NCBI GenBank assembly: GCA_013360215.1
Contig: JABWCP010000005.1
Coordinates: 175,575-239,574, forward strand
Direction of reading: 5' to 3'
From: a bacterium
Lineage (GTDB): Bacteria > CLD3 > SB21
Length of the DNA stretch: 64,000 nucleotides
Positions within the stretch are counted from its first letter, which is position 1; each line of letters opens with the position of its first letter. The notes under the pieces are model-generated. The model did not search any database, was not told the origin of the DNA, and saw only the letters and a program-made list of their open reading frames with translations. The position numbers were made by a program, and so were the translations under genes. Positions 1 through 8,546 of this stretch are shown here, one piece after another.

Positions 1-521
1 ACCCGTCGACCTTGGATATCAAAATATTCACGCATAATACCCTCGCGATGAAAACCCAATCGCTCCAGCAAACGTGAAGATGCCATATTTTCGACAGAAC
101 ATTTGGCCTCAACCCGGTACAAACGGGCTTCGTAAAATATTTTTTTCAACACAAGCCGTATCGCTTCCGTCCCGTAACCGCGCCCCTGAAAAACGGTCGC
201 AATACTGTATCCGATTTCACCGATTTCGTGTTCCCAAGAACGTATCGTCAACGTAATCCAACCGATGGGTATACGATCTTCTGTTTTTTCTATGATCCAC
301 TGAAACCGTTCACGGTTATAATCGGGTAAAACATTGGACTGCGAACGTAACAAATCCTGCTCTATCGTATCCACGGTGACCGTACGCAATGGCTGATGCG
401 CTCTTACCGTGGCCTCATTGCGCCATATCACCATCGTCGCCGCATCTTCCGGATAAGGATCGCGCAATACTAAGCGTCCTGACTCACTTTGTGAAGGGGC
501 ATGTTCTGCAAAATCAATCAT
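1..521 (-). CDS. GNAT family N-acetyltransferase (RimJ/RimL type), 3' end cut off by window
   Basis: The minus strand is open from an ATG at 521 to the window edge, giving 173 residues that begin MIDFAEHAPSQSE. It contains the acetyl-CoA binding motif A (ATVFQGRGYGTEAIR) and the motif B region NMASSRLLERLGFHREG. Both are typical of RimJ/RimL-like acetyltransferases, which transfer acetyl from acetyl-CoA to a protein N-terminus or a small amine. The family is usually 170-190 residues, so only a few C-terminal residues lie outside the window. The substrate cannot be read from the sequence. The gene is divergent from the L33 gene and no clear ribosome binding site was seen. Confidence 0.88.
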   Translation of the reverse strand, partial: MIDFAEHAPSQSESGRLVLRDPYPEDAATMVIWRNEATVRAHQPLRTVTVDTIEQDLLRSQSNVLPDYNRERFQWIIEKTEDRIPIGWITLTIRSWEHEIGEIGYSIATVFQGRGYGTEAIRLVLKKIFYEARLYRVEAKCSVENMASSRLLERLGFHREGIMREYFDIQGRR

Positions 522-675
522 CTTTCAGTTACTCAAACCAATTTTGTAAAATGTTAATCCGTCGAAATCTAAAACGCATCAAAAAATACAATTCTATATA
601 ACTAATCGCAAGATTAAGCTTATCAAAATCACCTAAACCCATAAAAAACAGTGCGTGAAAAATCAATATTATTAC

Positions 676-704
676 TTGACAAACGAAAGCTTTTAATATA
701 TATT
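676..704 (+). promoter_or_regulatory. Sigma-70-type promoter for the L33 gene
   Basis: A perfect -35 box TTGACA (676-681) is followed after exactly 17 bases by TATATT (699-704). It lies about 60 bases upstream of the L33 start codon, which has a GGAG Shine-Dalgarno site at 753-756. The form is the classical housekeeping promoter, not the Bacteroidia TAnnTTTG type. This is a sequence match only. Confidence 0.75.
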
Positions 705-764
705 TCTGCCCATTTTGGATAGAATATAATTTTATTATAAACATAGTCTTTTGGAGAGTTCGTC

Positions 765-950
765 ATGGCAAAGTCTAAAGGCAATCGCATCGTGATTACG
801 CTGGAATGCACATCCTGCAAAGACAGCGGTTTGCCCGGTATGTCCCGTTATACCACGGAAAAGAACAAAAAAAATAATACGGAACGCCTTGAAGTAAAAA
901 AATACTGCAATGTAGAACGTAAACATACCCTGCACAAGGAAACCCGTTAA
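765..950 (+). CDS. rpmG: 50S ribosomal protein L33 with incomplete zinc site
   Basis: This 61-residue protein ([18 protein letters not shown]...) is a ribosomal L33 of the large subunit. It has the typical [13 protein letters not shown] and KHTLHKE segments. It carries the insertion SGLPGMSRY, which is known from Bacteroidota-type L33. The first Cys pair (CTSC) is intact. The second pair is reduced to one Cys, because the usual CxxC reads CNVE, so only three of the four zinc ligands remain. The start has a GGAG site 8 bases upstream. A zinc-ribbon-like small gene follows after 28 bases and probably shares the transcript. Confidence 0.95.
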   Translation: MAKSKGNRIVITLECTSCKDSGLPGMSRYTTEKNKKNNTERLEVKKYCNVERKHTLHKETR

Positions 951-978
951 TAAGCATTTTTTGTAAAGGAGCTTTGCC

Positions 979-1182
979 ATGGCAAAGAAACAAACATTTG
1001 TTGATAAAACCGCTAAAGTCGCAGCGTATGCTGAAAAAGTAAAATGCGAAGCCTGCAAACAGGAATCTGTCGCATCGTACGCCAAATTCGTAGAATCTAA
1101 AGTATCGGAAAAAACCGGTGCATGGAAATTTTTGGAACGCAAAGTAAAACTCTGCGGTAACTGCGGCACCATGATCGCCTGA
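979..1182 (+). CDS. Small conserved-looking protein with two Cys pairs (zinc-ribbon-like), function unknown
   Basis: The product is a 67-residue basic protein. It carries CEAC in the middle and CGNC near the C-terminus, a spacing that could hold one zinc ion. The residues between are rich in Lys, Ala and Val. An AAGGAG site lies about 8 bases before the ATG. The gene follows L33 and is closed by a strong terminator, so the two probably form a bicistronic unit. That context hints at a ribosome or RNA-related role, but I do not recognise a named family. Confidence 0.75.
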   Translation: MAKKQTFVDKTAKVAAYAEKVKCEACKQESVASYAKFVESKVSEKTGAWKFLERKVKLCGNCGTMIA

Positions 1183-1202
1183 TCTATTCAAATTTAGTTT
1201 TT

Positions 1203-1240
1203 AAAAGCCCGTATCGGTTGACGATATGGGCTTTTTTTTT
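1203..1240 (+). terminator. Rho-independent terminator after the L33 unit
   Basis: A hairpin with arms AAAAGCCCGTATCG and CGATATGGGCTTTT (one G-T pair) and a 5-base loop runs directly into a tract of ten T residues (1231-1240, first base C). It closes the two-gene L33 unit. Confidence 0.85.
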
Positions 1241-1355
1241 AATGCATTGCCGGGTATTTTACTTGCCATTCCTTATACGGCGATCTATATTTTGATGCAC
1301 ATCACATAATTTTATTTTCAATCAACGGTCTTGTACATCAAACAACGAGGTTTAT

Positions 1356-2180
1356 GTGAATTCAGGACTCGCCCGCATCGTGGTCGCGATTGTAGCTTTG
1401 CCTTTTGTCATCGCCGCCATCATTTACGGTTCTTGGTATTTTTTTGCACTGATGGGTACTATACTGCTCATCGGCATATCCGAAATGCTAAATCTGCTTC
1501 GCCACAAAAACAGTAAACCGCAAACTTTCGCTGCTTTTCTTTGGGGATTGATTTTTCTAGGACTCACGTTTTTCGGTAAAACCGAGCTATTATTACCCGC
1601 CTTTTTTATGTTTGCAATATTTGTCATGACTGTGGAATTGTTTCGTAACACCGGCTCGGATATGATGAATATGGCGGCCACATGGATGACCGTTTTTTAT
1701 CCGTCGTTATTGATCGGATCGATGATTTTACTCCGTAATACCGGCGGCGCGGAGAGTCATAGCGGCGCTCAATTAGTGTTTTTGGTTTTTTTGAGCATTT
1801 GGGCATGCGATACATTTGCGTATTATGGTGGCCGAATGATGGGTAAAAATATATTTTTCGAAAGGGTCAGCCCTAAAAAAACATGGGAAGGCGCCATTAC
1901 CGGTTTTTTTGGTGCATTGATCGGCGTATGGCTCGTACGCTACGTATATCTGACGCTTGACATCCCTTTCATTATGAGTTTGCCGCAAACATTGGTAATC
2001 GGTTTTTTGGGCGGTACATTCGGACAGATCGGTGATCTTGCCGAATCTTTGATCAAACGGGATGCCGGCGTCAAAGACAGTGGCGCTCTGCTTCCCGGGC
2101 ACGGAGGCATTCTGGATCGGTTTGACAGTATGATGTTTGTCGCACCGCTCACCTATGTTTATGTCACTTATTTTGTTTAA
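1356..2180 (+). CDS. cdsA: Phosphatidate cytidylyltransferase
   Basis: This 274-residue, very hydrophobic protein has about seven predicted membrane spans. Near its C-terminus (residues ~230-257) it carries the CDP-alcohol synthase signature, readable as SLIKRDAGVKDSG followed by PGHGGILDRFDS. It makes CDP-diacylglycerol from phosphatidic acid and CTP in the inner membrane, the branch point of phospholipid synthesis. The start is taken as the GTG at 1356, because a CGAGG ribosome binding site lies 5 bases upstream. An overlapping ATG at 1354 runs straight into a stop. The lipoprotein gene downstream begins 7 bases after the stop. Confidence 0.95.
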   Translation: MNSGLARIVVAIVALPFVIAAIIYGSWYFFALMGTILLIGISEMLNLLRHKNSKPQTFAAFLWGLIFLGLTFFGKTELLLPAFFMFAIFVMTVELFRNTGSDMMNMAATWMTVFYPSLLIGSMILLRNTGGAESHSGAQLVFLVFLSIWACDTFAYYGGRMMGKNIFFERVSPKKTWEGAITGFFGALIGVWLVRYVYLTLDIPFIMSLPQTLVIGFLGGTFGQIGDLAESLIKRDAGVKDSGALLPGHGGILDRFDSMMFVAPLTYVYVTYFV

Positions 2181-2187
2181 TAACTCT

Positions 2188-3846
2188 ATGCGCCGGTGGC
2201 TGATTGTTTTGGCGATTATCCATCTGACGGGATGTATGCCACACACACCCTCGGACGGCGGAATAGCAACCATCGCTTTGTCATCCGATCCTGAAACGCT
2301 AAGCCCTCTTTTTGCTACGGGTACCAATTCTTCCGCAGTGATTTATTTTTTATACCCGGACTTGGTAGAATACGACTTTAATGAAATCACCGGACGCGAC
2401 ACCAATCTCCCATCATTAGCAAACTCCTGGACTATTTCGGATGACTATTCTACGGTGACTTACCATTTGCATACGCATGCACACTGGCAGGACGGAAAAA
2501 AAATCACGGCGCATGATTTTGCGTACACTTATCGTTTGTACTTCGATCCGCAGATCGGAAGCGCAAGACGAACACGAAGCGATATCGTACAAACCCGTGA
2601 CGACGGTTCGATTGATTGGGAAAATGTAATTCGCACGCCGGATGACTCCACGATCGTATTTCATTTCAAAAAAAACACGCCACATCACCGTATGACCGAA
2701 TGGGCACAACAGACCCCCATTCCCAAACACGTGCTGGATACAATCCCGCCTTCGCGTATTCGTACATCCTGGTTCAATCAGAAACCGGTGAGCGGAAAAC
2801 ATTTTATCTTGGAACGATGGGAACGAAAACAAAACCTGATTCTCAAACGCAATTCGGAATGGACGATACCCGACAAAGCACATCTTGATCAGATAGTGTT
2901 TCGTATTATTCCCGATATGACCACACGCCTTATCGAATTACAATCCGGACGTGTGGATGTCGTCGAAGGTGTTAACCCGTCCGATGCCGCCGAACTGCGC
3001 AAGCAATCCCGTTTTCGAATCGAACGTCAATCCGGGCGCCGCGTCGAATTTGTCGGATGGAATCATATTGATCCATCGCCCTATATTTCCTCCGGAACCA
3101 TAAAACCGCACAAATTTTTTTCCGATCAACGTGTACGCAAAGCTTTGAGTTACGCGATTCATCGCGCAGAGATCACACAAAATTGGTGTGGAGAATATGG
3201 TCAAATAGCATCAGGTCCCGTATCGCCGGTTTTCCGATGGGCATACAACGATCAACTCCCGGAGATGACCTACGACCCGGATTCGGCACGCATTATCCTT
3301 CAAAGTGCAGGATGGGCCGATCATGACGGTGACGGTATTCTAGATAACAACGGAAAGCCTTTTCAATTTACGCTCACCACCAATACCGGCAATCCACGCC
3401 GCGAGTTTATCGCACAAAAAATCCAATCGGATCTTTTGCGCATCGGCATCAAAATAGAAATCCAGATGCTTGAAACGGCGGCCTTCAATGCTGCGCTGCG
3501 TGAGCGAAAATTAGACGCATTCATCACCGGCTACTCGGTCAACATGAATCTTGACCTGCAACCGCAATTCGGTTCCGATCTGAAAAAAAATACATTTAAC
3601 GCATCAGGTTATCAAAGTGCTGAAGCGGATAGTTTACTGAATGTTATCTACAACGCAGCTGATCGTTACTCTGTAGCCGACGCTTATCGCGCATTGCAAT
3701 CCGTTATTTACCGCGATCAACCTGTAACTTTTTTATTTTGGTATGATAATTTGACTGTGTTTAATAATCGTGTCCGCGGCACACACGCAGACATCTATTC
3801 GCCATACCACCGTTTTTGGGAATGGTATATCGAAGAAAATCCATAG
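2188..3846 (+). CDS. ABC transporter substrate-binding lipoprotein, peptide/nickel family (SBP_bac_5)
   Basis: The protein begins MRRWLIVLAIIHLTGC, a lipoprotein signal with an LTGC lipobox, and is 552 residues long. The SBP family 5 fold is recognisable from the LSSDPETLSPLF start, the WQDGKKITAHDFAYTYR segment, and the VRKALSYAIHR and LDAFITGYSV regions. It should capture peptides or similar solutes in the periplasm. The start at 2188 was chosen because it puts the signal peptide at the N-terminus; an in-frame ATG at 2161 would overlap cdsA. No good Shine-Dalgarno is visible at either start. A DHDGDGILDNNG loop near residue 385 resembles a calcium-binding loop. The partner permease starts 4 bases downstream. 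Confidence 0.9.
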   Translation: MRRWLIVLAIIHLTGCMPHTPSDGGIATIALSSDPETLSPLFATGTNSSAVIYFLYPDLVEYDFNEITGRDTNLPSLANSWTISDDYSTVTYHLHTHAHWQDGKKITAHDFAYTYRLYFDPQIGSARRTRSDIVQTRDDGSIDWENVIRTPDDSTIVFHFKKNTPHHRMTEWAQQTPIPKHVLDTIPPSRIRTSWFNQKPVSGKHFILERWERKQNLILKRNSEWTIPDKAHLDQIVFRIIPDMTTRLIELQSGRVDVVEGVNPSDAAELRKQSRFRIERQSGRRVEFVGWNHIDPSPYISSGTIKPHKFFSDQRVRKALSYAIHRAEITQNWCGEYGQIASGPVSPVFRWAYNDQLPEMTYDPDSARIILQSAGWADHDGDGILDNNGKPFQFTLTTNTGNPRREFIAQKIQSDLLRIGIKIEIQMLETAAFNAALRERKLDAFITGYSVNMNLDLQPQFGSDLKKNTFNASGYQSAEADSLLNVIYNAADRYSVADAYRALQSVIYRDQPVTFLFWYDNLTVFNNRVRGTHADIYSPYHRFWEWYIEENP

Positions 3847-3850
3847 CTGT

Positions 3851-4834
3851 ATGTTGAGATTTATATTAAAACGCGTGCGCACGGCGATCCCGATGATTTT
3901 CGGATTGCTCACGGTGACTTTTTTTTTAATACGATTAGCGCCCGGCGATCCGACATCACTTTTTATTGATCCATCGATAGATCCGCAAGCGGCTGCTCAA
4001 CTTAAAGAAAACCTCGGCCTTAATGATCCTTTACCCGTTCAATACGGAAAATGGCTGGGTGTCATACCGCCGTTTGAAGGTTTATTGCAAGGCGAACTGG
4101 GTATTTCATTTAGCAAACAAATACCCGTTGTAGAAGTGATTTCGGAAGCACTAATCAATACGCTGATCCTAACCGTTGCTGCTTTGATTGTGGATATTCT
4201 TGTCGGCGTCGGGCTCGGCGTTATATCGGCGTTACGCAGGGGTACGGCTTTTGACCGAATGACAACTGTCGTAGGTTTATTTTTTTATTCGATGCCGCAT
4301 TTTTGGTTGGCGCTGGTTTTGATTATGATTTTTTCACTTTATTTGGGCTGGTTCCCGGCTTCGCAAATGCATAGCATCGGTTACGAAGTGTGGCCTTTCT
4401 GGACACGCGTGCAGGATTTGCTGGCGCACATGGTGTTACCGGTTTTTGTGTTGGGGATTGCTTCTGCCGCTTCGACGATTCGTTATGTGCGCAGTAGTAT
4501 GTTGGAAGTTTTGCAGCAGGACTATATCCGCACGGCGCGTGCCAAAGGATTGCCGGAGTCTACGGTGATATGGAAACACGGTTTACGCAACGCATTGTTA
4601 CCTTTGATCACGATCATCGGATTATCGTTTCCATTTTTACTGGCGGGCGCTGTCGTTACGGAAGTTGTTTTTGCGTGGCCGGGGATGGGACGGGTTATTA
4701 TTGATGCGATTTTTGCACGGGATTATCCGCTGATCATCGCCAACACCATGATGGCCGGCGTATTAGTTATCCTGGGAAATCTTTTAGCTGATATATTGTA
4801 TGCAGTAGCCGACCCGCGTGCACGTGCGGAATAA
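3851..4834 (+). CDS. ABC transporter inner-membrane permease, DppB/OppB type
   Basis: This 327-residue protein begins MLRFILKRVRTAIPMIFGLL and shows the OppB N-terminal motif (FFLIRLAPGDP) and six likely membrane spans. The ABC permease EAA-loop sequence (DYIRTARAKGLPE) lies near residue 230. It would form half of the membrane channel of a peptide-type ABC importer fed by the adjacent binding lipoprotein. The DppC-type second permease and the two ATPases are absent here; the next gene is on the other strand and unrelated. The ATG at 3851 is preferred over upstream in-frame starts because it gives the normal N-terminus. Confidence 0.9.
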   Translation: MLRFILKRVRTAIPMIFGLLTVTFFLIRLAPGDPTSLFIDPSIDPQAAAQLKENLGLNDPLPVQYGKWLGVIPPFEGLLQGELGISFSKQIPVVEVISEALINTLILTVAALIVDILVGVGLGVISALRRGTAFDRMTTVVGLFFYSMPHFWLALVLIMIFSLYLGWFPASQMHSIGYEVWPFWTRVQDLLAHMVLPVFVLGIASAASTIRYVRSSMLEVLQQDYIRTARAKGLPESTVIWKHGLRNALLPLITIIGLSFPFLLAGAVVTEVVFAWPGMGRVIIDAIFARDYPLIIANTMMAGVLVILGNLLADILYAVADPRARAE

Positions 4835-4841
4835 TATTGCT

Positions 4842-5405
4842 TTAGTGTGCGGTACCCAAAGCCTGAAGTTTTAATGCGATGACTTCCGCTAAATTGGCCG
4901 CCTCCATATTCGGAGCAAACGTATCATCCAATGCCTGAATTCTGTTAACCGCCCCCGGATAATTTCCCAACTGATAATAACAGCTGGCCTGAACCCATAT
5001 CAGATCTTTATGTGTCACGCTGCGATCAAGCGAGAGTTTGAACTCCGGTTTTTTTCGCAACACAAAGGCCGTTTTATCCAATGACTGCAAAAGACTCCCG
5101 GAACCCCACAGCGTAACACTCCAACCGGCATATCCGTCCGGTATCGAATCCAAAGCTGCTTCTGAAAAATATACATTCGCCGTATTCAGATCGTTGAGTC
5201 GCATCGCGGACCAACCCGCACCAACACGCGCCGTCGAACCTTCGGTCGCGATCAAACTTTCATAACGACTTAGTGCTTCTTCATAATCACCGTCTTCAAA
5301 CAACTGTTGCGCCTTTTCGATAGCCGTTTCATCTTTGGACGGGCAACCTGTAATCCAAAAAACGGAAACCAATAAAATCAAATAGCGGATAGATAAAGTT
5401 TTCAT
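4842..5405 (-). CDS. Small TPR-like lipoprotein paired with the repeat surface protein
   Basis: The 187-residue product has a lipoprotein signal (WITGC lipobox) followed by helical repeats of TPR type, such as the segment AIEKAQQLFEDGDYEEALSRY. I do not know a named family. It is clearly related to the lipoprotein at 53952-54539: both share AIEKA near the mature N-terminus, an AGW motif, FVLR, and SVTHxDLIWxQAS. Its ATG overlaps the stop of the upstream surface-protein gene as ATGA (5402-5405), so the two are translationally coupled. It probably sits on a membrane facing the periplasm and helps fold, export or anchor its partner; that role is inference. Confidence 0.85.
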   Translation of the reverse strand: MKTLSIRYLILLVSVFWITGCPSKDETAIEKAQQLFEDGDYEEALSRYESLIATEGSTARVGAGWSAMRLNDLNTANVYFSEAALDSIPDGYAGWSVTLWGSGSLLQSLDKTAFVLRKKPEFKLSLDRSVTHKDLIWVQASCYYQLGNYPGAVNRIQALDDTFAPNMEAANLAEVIALKLQALGTAH

Positions 5406-8400
5406 TTTACTAAAACCATTCTGCGTGTTTGTGTGAATGCGCCCGAACTTAAACGATACAGATATACGCCCGAAGCTACCGCGAGGCCTTTTTCGTTTTT
5501 ACCGTCCCAAATTGTTTCAAAATTTCCAGCCGGTTTATATCCGCTGAAAAGTGTTCGCACTTCCTGCCCGAGCATATTATAAATTTTTAACGTCGTATGT
5601 CCCGGTTGTGAAATCGCAAAACGAATGGTCGTGGACGGATTAAACGGATTTGGATAATTTTGATCAAGGGCAAATGTTTTCGGTTGCACGATATATTCGG
5701 GATCATAAAACACCGCGATACGTACATTTTTATGAATGCGTGTTTCAACCGCGCCAAAGCGACCTTCTCCGGAAAGGCGTTGCCATTGATGATTTTCATA
5801 AGCATAGACACCGATACGCCCTTCATCAAAATTTTCATCCGCCGCACGCAACGCGCTTAGATGATCCTGATATCGGACATGCACGGTAACTTCGGCTGAG
5901 GAAGCCGTATTCAGCACATTCACCGCATCCGAAAGCGGGCGCAACAACATCGGGACATTCCCGGTTTCAGCTTGATCTAAAACAAGATATCCGCGTTGAT
6001 TACCTTCAAAAACAAAATTACTGTAGGTTGTTTTTTTGTCCAAAGAAACTACCGTGTAACTTCGTCGAATCGTATCCTTATTTCCGGCAAGATCAAATAC
6101 TTCACCCACGACCGGTATTACACCGACAGATTCGATGCTGTAGTCGCCGAAATACACTCCGTTGTTTGACTCGATATCAATCACCTGTCCGTTGGCGGTA
6201 AGCGCGGCCGAAGCGATGGTTTCGTTACTTCCCAATGCAAACCGAATACGCTGAAGTAACGGCGAAGATAATGCCGCCAGATATGCCACCGGCGCCGTAT
6301 TGTCCTGCACTACGACACGGAATGTATCCGATACCGTAAATTCACCGTCGGAAGCAATGATGCGTACGGAAACGTTACCAAAAAAATCCGCTGTACTGCG
6401 CAAATACAAGGAATCATTAGAAATCAACGGGTCTACCCCATCGGCAAATTTGACGAACGAAAAAGTCAGCGCGGTATGGTCCGCATCATAAAATACGGTT
6501 GAAAGTTTTTTGATCAGAACCTTACCGAAATTTTGCGGCAGCGTCGTATCCGATATTGTCGCCAAACGCACGGGTCTGTCGTTAACCGGTACAATTTGCA
6601 AGACCAGCGTATCCTTGGCTGACAAATCAGACAGATCCGTAGCTGAGAGATACAATTCCATCGAACCGGTCGAATCCTTTAGCGGCGTAACATACAACGT
6701 ATCGCCGGAAATCGCTGCGACCGATTTGCTATTGGAAAGTAATACACCATACGTGACGGGTTCCAAATCCGGTTCCGAAAAAATCATCGGCAGATACAAA
6801 ATCGCCGTACGGGCCGCATCCTCTTGTACACTCGTATCACGGGCTGCAAATATTCTACTCGGCGCATCATTGGCTGCTGTTACGGTAAAAAAAACAGTGT
6901 CGCGGATTTCCGTGTTGCCATCGGATACACGGATTTCAAGTGAAGCGCTTCCAAAAAAATCTCTATCCCCTTCCACGTACAACGAATCGTTAAGGATATA
7001 ACCCTCGACGCCGGCATTTACTACAAAAGAAGAAAAATCAATCACACCATCATCCGGATCACTATAATAATCTGGCAAATAAACCATCGCACGATACGAA
7101 AAATCCTCCGCAAAACTGGTGTCCCGCAACAGCGACGTACGCGCCGGCGGATCGTTGATCGGAATGATTTGAAGTTGGAATGTGTCGCGATTGCTCAAAG
7201 GCGTGGGATCGGAAGCTTCGATGATGACCTGGCTCTGACCGTTGAGGTTATTTTGTGACAAGGCATACAAACTGTCACCTGAAATACTCAACGCAACAAA
7301 CGGAGACGGCGTATGCACTGAAAATGTCATTGTTTCACCATCCGCTTCATGAAACACCAATGGCAGATAGGCTAACAATTGTTTTCCAAAATCCTCTTGT
7401 AAATTTTTCGGCCCGATCGGAGTAGCTACTTTCGGCGCATCATTTTGTTGCGTTACCGTGACAAGGAGCGTATCGTATGCAAAGTTACCGGAATTATCCT
7501 GCGCTTCAACGATCACTTCAAACAGACCGGATGAATCTTCAGATGAAAAGAACTCCAATGTGTTACCGGTGACCCACGCATCCGCTCCCGATACCAATGT
7601 ACCGGCAGAAAAAGTAAGCGAACTATTTTCCGGATCGGAAAAAATATCATGGAGGTTCGTTATGATCGTACGAGTGCCGCTATCTTCTGCAAATGTAGTA
7701 TCCCGTATCATTTGTATCCGTTCGGGCGAACGGCTCAGCGTCGTCTGTTCACCGACAGCCGCGTCTGTCAAATAATCCGCATCACTCCCCGTGCCGTTAT
7801 ACGTGAAAACAGAAAAATAATATTTTACTCCACGCGATAATCCGCTGATACTCACGGACGTTCCGCTGCCTGCAAAAACAGCGTAGGTATTACCGCCAAG
7901 ATCCGTGCCGCTGCCAAACGTCGAATTCGCTGTAATACTTTGACCGTCATTGGGTGCAAGCTCGATGAGCGCATCGGCGCGGACAAGTACCAAATGATAG
8001 TCGCCGTCACCACCCTGCCAAGCGATGGTCATCGCCGAAGAATCAATCCCGCTAAATACGACATCCGATGGCGGCAATGTCGGTTCACTGAATGCGCACA
8101 AACCCGTTACGGCCAGTGTCTGTGTAACACCGCTTTCATGTACGATCACACTGTCATACGATCCGGTAACCGAGGGCGCAAAACGCACATAAATTGTCGT
8201 AAGCTCAATTACCCCGCCGGTTTCAGGAAGTGTAATATTGGAACCAAACACGCCTCCGCTGGTTGTAGAGATTTCAAATCCATGCGGCGCATGTATTAAT
8301 AAAGAACCGCTCAAACCCGTAGCCGACACGGCATACGAAAACTCATCAGAAATCGCACCGGGCGCTGTAACCGGAAACGGTTGCAGGTCCCCTGAAAGTG

Positions 8401-8479
8401 AAATTTCCTGAGCCGACAGATACGAACGAAGACCGCCCGCAAAAAACATTACAAATAAATACACTCGAATGTAGCGCAT
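5402..8479 (-). CDS. Secreted repeat surface protein with tandem-95 domains and C-terminal sorting domain
   Basis: The protein has 1025 residues. A signal peptide (about residues 1-23, ending YLSAQ) is followed by an Ig-like domain (~25-130) and a fibronectin III-like domain (~135-245). Five tandem ~95-residue cadherin-like repeats come next (~253-730), each opening with a variant of RDTxxxEDFGK and containing DSLY and NDAP marks. A short Ig-like segment and a C-terminal sorting domain (last ~85 residues) follow. The sorting domain starts LDQNYPNPFNPSTTIRF and ends in a basic tail, as in type IX secretion cargo and related FCB proteins. It is likely exported to the cell surface, perhaps for adhesion. 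The lipoprotein gene downstream overlaps its stop codon. Confidence 0.9.
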   Translation of the reverse strand: MRYIRVYLFVMFFAGGLRSYLSAQEISLSGDLQPFPVTAPGAISDEFSYAVSATGLSGSLLIHAPHGFEISTTSGGVFGSNITLPETGGVIELTTIYVRFAPSVTGSYDSVIVHESGVTQTLAVTGLCAFSEPTLPPSDVVFSGIDSSAMTIAWQGGDGDYHLVLVRADALIELAPNDGQSITANSTFGSGTDLGGNTYAVFAGSGTSVSISGLSRGVKYYFSVFTYNGTGSDADYLTDAAVGEQTTLSRSPERIQMIRDTTFAEDSGTRTIITNLHDIFSDPENSSLTFSAGTLVSGADAWVTGNTLEFFSSEDSSGLFEVIVEAQDNSGNFAYDTLLVTVTQQNDAPKVATPIGPKNLQEDFGKQLLAYLPLVFHEADGETMTFSVHTPSPFVALSISGDSLYALSQNNLNGQSQVIIEASDPTPLSNRDTFQLQIIPINDPPARTSLLRDTSFAEDFSYRAMVYLPDYYSDPDDGVIDFSSFVVNAGVEGYILNDSLYVEGDRDFFGSASLEIRVSDGNTEIRDTVFFTVTAANDAPSRIFAARDTSVQEDAARTAILYLPMIFSEPDLEPVTYGVLLSNSKSVAAISGDTLYVTPLKDSTGSMELYLSATDLSDLSAKDTLVLQIVPVNDRPVRLATISDTTLPQNFGKVLIKKLSTVFYDADHTALTFSFVKFADGVDPLISNDSLYLRSTADFFGNVSVRIIASDGEFTVSDTFRVVVQDNTAPVAYLAALSSPLLQRIRFALGSNETIASAALTANGQVIDIESNNGVYFGDYSIESVGVIPVVGEVFDLAGNKDTIRRSYTVVSLDKKTTYSNFVFEGNQRGYLVLDQAETGNVPMLLRPLSDAVNVLNTASSAEVTVHVRYQDHLSALRAADENFDEGRIGVYAYENHQWQRLSGEGRFGAVETRIHKNVRIAVFYDPEYIVQPKTFALDQNYPNPFNPSTTIRFAISQPGHTTLKIYNMLGQEVRTLFSGYKPAGNFETIWDGKNEKGLAVASGVYLYRLSSGAFTQTRRMVLVK
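6290..7720 (-). repeat. Five tandem cadherin-like (tandem-95) repeats inside the 1025-residue surface protein
   Basis: The repeat start motifs are IRDTTFAEDSG, GPKNLQEDFGK, LRDTSFAEDFS, ARDTSVQEDAA and ISDTTLPQNFGK. The average period is about 286 bases or 95 residues. The units are diverged at DNA level, so they are protein-level repeats and not recent duplications. Boundaries are approximate. Confidence 0.8.
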
Positions 8480-8546
8480 GCGAATTAGTTATCCGATTTA
8501 CGACTGTGACAATTATACAAAAAAACAACCTATTCGGGCTAAAAAA

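Noticed and set aside
735-1191. Long open frames on the minus strand over the L33 unit
   Set aside because: They are antisense to two well-supported genes with good ribosome binding sites and show no family features.
1773-2327. 184-residue minus-strand frame over the end of cdsA
   Set aside because: It is a shadow of the cdsA and lipoprotein coding frames; the plus-strand proteins have clear signatures.
4842-8479. Genes of the type IX secretion machinery itself
   Set aside because: The sorting domains imply such a system, but no core component (for example PorU, Sov or GldK-N like) was found in the window.
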